This document shows, in pieces, positions 9,882 through 11,342 of a stretch of 11,342 nucleotides of DNA. Within the stretch, counting starts at the first letter, position 1; each line of letters opens with the position of its first letter. The stretch is taken from positions 1 to 11,342 of the forward strand of contig CAJTQX010000058.1 in the NCBI GenBank assembly GCA_910578425.1, given 5' to 3'. The notes below the pieces were generated by a model. The model was not told the DNA's origin. It saw only the letters and a program-made list of their open reading frames with translations, and ran no database searches. A program made the translations under genes and the position numbers. This stretch comes from an uncultured Anaerotignum sp. (GTDB lineage Bacteria > Bacillota > Clostridia > Lachnospirales > Anaerotignaceae).

Positions 9882-10877
9882 ATGTTTACATCAATGGAAT
9901 TTCACCCAACCCTTTATGAAGTAGGGCAGGCAAATCAGTTTTTCTGGGACTACATGAAAAGGGAGGCGGAGTGCATTATGCTGCCGGAAAGCGAGCCGGC
10001 GCACACGTCGCTGGAACTGGCAATCAAGTGCGCGGCGGCGGAGGTCTGGAAACACGCGCGGATGTATCAGGCGGAAAGGGCAAAAAAGAAGGAGGTCAAA
10101 AAAATGAATGAAATTTTGAATATCAACGGGATTGAGTGCTTTGAGAAAGATGGCGTTGCTTATTTGAAGTTGGAAACAGTTGCAAGGGGGCTGGGATTTA
10201 CAACAACTCAAACAATAAAAGGGACAGAGTACACGAATATTCGGTGGAGCAGAGTTGATGAATATTTAGAGGAAATCGGTTTTGCCACTTCTGGCAAAAG
10301 GGCGGAGTATATCCCCGAAAATATCTTCTACCGCCTTGCGATGAAAGCCAAAAATGAAGCGGCGGAGCGGTTCCAGGCATTGGTGGCGGACGAAATCATT
10401 CCCTCCATCCGCAGGCATGGCATGTATGCCACAACGGAAACCGTGGAAAAGATGCTGTCTGACCCTGATACGGCAATCCGTCTGCTGAACGAGATTAAAA
10501 GCGAGAGGGAAAAACGCATAGCTTTGGAGGAAAAAGCCGAGCAGGACAAGCCGCTGGTCGCTTTTGCAAACTCCGTATCTGTTGCCAAGACATCTATCCT
10601 GATTGGTGAGCTGGCGAAGCTGCTGAAGCAGAACGGTATTGACATGGGGCAGAACAGGCTGTTTGCATGGATGCGGGAAAAAGGGTATCTCATCAGCCGC
10701 AAGGGCACTGATTACAACATGCCGACACAGCGGAGCATGGAACGGGAACTGTTTGAAATCAAGGAAAGTACGGTTTCCCATGCGGACGGGCATACCAGCA
10801 TCAGCAAGACCCCTAAAATCACTGGAAAAGGACAGATTTACTTTATGAACTTGTTTTTGGAGGAAGCTGGCGTATGA
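9882..10877 (+). CDS. Phage antirepressor (BRO-N plus KilAC/ANT domain) with an in-frame N-terminal extension
   Basis: 331 residues from the ATG at 9882, placed after GAGGAGG (9869-9875); another in-frame ATG at 9876 touches that site. The first 74 residues (MFTSMEFHPTLYEVGQANQFFWDY..., ending KKKEVKK) do not belong to the antirepressor family and look like a separate small phage protein. From Met75 (base 10104) the 257-residue remainder is a complete antirepressor: BRO-N domain (about 10-105, ECFEKDGVAYLKLETVARGLGF, then RFQALVADEIIPSIRRHG) and a C-terminal KilAC/ANT domain (about 150-257, LIGELAKLLKQNG, LFAWMREKGYLIS). A GGAGGT before Met75 suggests the short form is also, or mainly, made. 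Such proteins bind phage repressors or DNA and promote lytic growth. It is driven by an operator-controlled promoter. Confidence 0.92.
   Translation: MFTSMEFHPTLYEVGQANQFFWDYMKREAECIMLPESEPAHTSLELAIKCAAAEVWKHARMYQAERAKKKEVKKMNEILNINGIECFEKDGVAYLKLETVARGLGFTTTQTIKGTEYTNIRWSRVDEYLEEIGFATSGKRAEYIPENIFYRLAMKAKNEAAERFQALVADEIIPSIRRHGMYATTETVEKMLSDPDTAIRLLNEIKSEREKRIALEEKAEQDKPLVAFANSVSVAKTSILIGELAKLLKQNGIDMGQNRLFAWMREKGYLISRKGTDYNMPTQRSMERELFEIKESTVSHADGHTSISKTPKITGKGQIYFMNLFLEEAGV
10091..10106 (+). promoter_or_regulatory. Internal ribosome binding site and start of the antirepressor proper
   Basis: GGAGGT (10091-10096) precedes an in-frame ATG (10104-10106) by 7 bases. The protein from here has the normal length and domain content of an antirepressor (257 residues). 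Confidence 0.7.
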
Positions 10878-11179
10878 AAATCGGGTCAAGGCATGAATAT
10901 CTGACGGAATATATTATCCGGCGGATAGACAGGGAAAACAGGGCTGCATGGTTTCGGAGTATCACAAAGCGTGTCCGGCACATATGGCGGCGGGCTGTGC
11001 GGGAGGCATTGCGGTTTACGGCACTGACGGCAGGGACAAGCCTGTTTGCGTTCATCGCAGTACCGGCGATGGAGCTGTATCCAGAACGGACAATCATCAT
11101 TGCGGAACTGCTGGCTGTGCTGGCGTTCGGGATGTGGCTGGGCGGCAGGATTTATGAGCCGAAACGGAAACAGAAATAA
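10874..11179 (+). CDS. Small membrane protein, unknown function
   Basis: 101 residues, starting in an ATGA overlap with the antirepressor stop, so translationally coupled to it; GGAGG (10858-10862) is 11 bases upstream. The first 45 residues are strongly basic (RRIDRENRAAWFRSITKRVRHIWRRAVREALR). Two hydrophobic segments follow, about 47-66 (FTALTAGTSLFAFIAVPAM) and 73-91 (IIIAELLAVLAFGMWLGG), and a short basic tail (EPKRKQK). It should be a two-helix membrane protein with both ends in the cytoplasm. I do not recognise a family. Confidence 0.72.
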   Translation: MKIGSRHEYLTEYIIRRIDRENRAAWFRSITKRVRHIWRRAVREALRFTALTAGTSLFAFIAVPAMELYPERTIIIAELLAVLAFGMWLGGRIYEPKRKQK

Positions 11180-11242
11180 AAAAATCCCCTGCATAGTCCG
11201 TCATACGGACTGTGAAGCGTTGGCGCGCTTTACGGGGGATTT
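11178..11242 (-). terminator. Branched hairpin, probably a leftward terminator
   Basis: AAATCCCC (11182-11189) pairs with GGGGATTT (11235-11242) and encloses two further hairpins: a 10-pair stem with loop CAT (11192-11214) and AAGCG/CGCTT (11215-11230). Together they form a three-way junction. On the minus strand the closing stem runs into a T tract (11184-11178), so a leftward transcript would end here. On the plus strand there is no T tract, and it could instead be a structured leader for the gene at 11289. Confidence 0.5.
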
Positions 11243-11288
11243 AGAAAACACCTTATAAACACATTACCAGAAACGGAGGGATTTTGCA

Positions 11289-11342
11289 ATGGAAAAATTA
11301 CTGATACCGGAAAACGATTTACAGGAGCTCTGGGAGCTGAAC
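11289..11342 (+). CDS. Start of a further phage gene, cut by the window edge
   Basis: An ATG preceded by GGAGGG (11275-11280) at 8 bases opens a frame without stop to the end of the window. Only 18 codons are visible (MEKLLIPENDLQELWELN), too few for a family assignment. The good ribosome binding site and the conserved rightward order make it a probable gene of the same early operon. Confidence 0.6.
   Translation, partial: MEKLLIPENDLQELWELN

Noticed and set aside
10266..10889. 207-codon leftward open frame
   Set aside because: It mirrors the antirepressor gene, whose domains are clear; no ribosome binding site or protein-like pattern on the minus strand.
1..11342. CRISPR array
   Set aside because: No series of evenly spaced identical repeats of 20-40 bases is visible; the short direct repeats are paired operator or arm-type sites.

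Overview
The window looks like mobile DNA from a low- to mid-GC Gram-positive anaerobe (Bacillota, probably a gut Clostridia or Negativicutes relative). The grounds are strong AGGAGG ribosome binding sites before most genes, TTGACA/TATAAT promoters, a tRNA-Thr(GGU) fragment without encoded CCA, and a secreted protein with copper-amine-oxidase N-terminal (stalk) repeats. Genus cannot be assigned from the sequence alone.

Region A (1-2981) is the end of one integrated element. A small serine recombinase, cut by the window edge, is followed with no gap by a Tn916-type tyrosine integrase. Next come a ribbon-helix-helix regulator on the minus strand and a membrane-anchored protein with its own promoter and terminator. 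Region B (2982-3082) is an attachment site: the 3' half of a tRNA-Thr gene starting in the anticodon loop, a terminator, and different short direct repeats on each side. The 5' half of the tRNA is not next to it, so this is probably the junction between two tandem elements that use the same tRNA, or an attP-like junction.

Region C (3093 to the right edge) is the integration, lysogeny and early region of a temperate phage. A leftward block holds integrase, a secreted stalk-domain protein and a CI-type repressor (HTH plus S24 peptidase). Two short rightward transcription units with good promoters and terminators, likely small RNAs, lie between these genes. CI faces a Cro-like protein across an intergenic region with three 17-bp TTTCGAAA-type operators on the same helical face. 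A rightward operon of small early proteins follows: several tiny helix-turn-helix proteins, a tail-anchored membrane protein, and short proteins of about 54-94 residues. A lone leftward membrane-protein gene with its own promoter interrupts it.

Region D (8938-10877) looks like a second, nested switch. A small leftward XRE repressor faces a BRO-N/KilAC antirepressor across two ATGACAT-N3-ATGTCAT operators, one of which fills the spacer of the antirepressor promoter. The repressor converges on, and overlaps by 59 bp, a second XRE gene of similar sequence. Two leftward terminators are embedded inside rightward coding sequences. The window ends with a small membrane protein, a branched RNA-like structure, and the first 18 codons of another phage gene.

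The most notable observation is a candidate small RNA divergent from the integrase. Its predicted 5' end repeats a 10-base stretch that is exactly complementary to codons 2-5 of the integrase mRNA.
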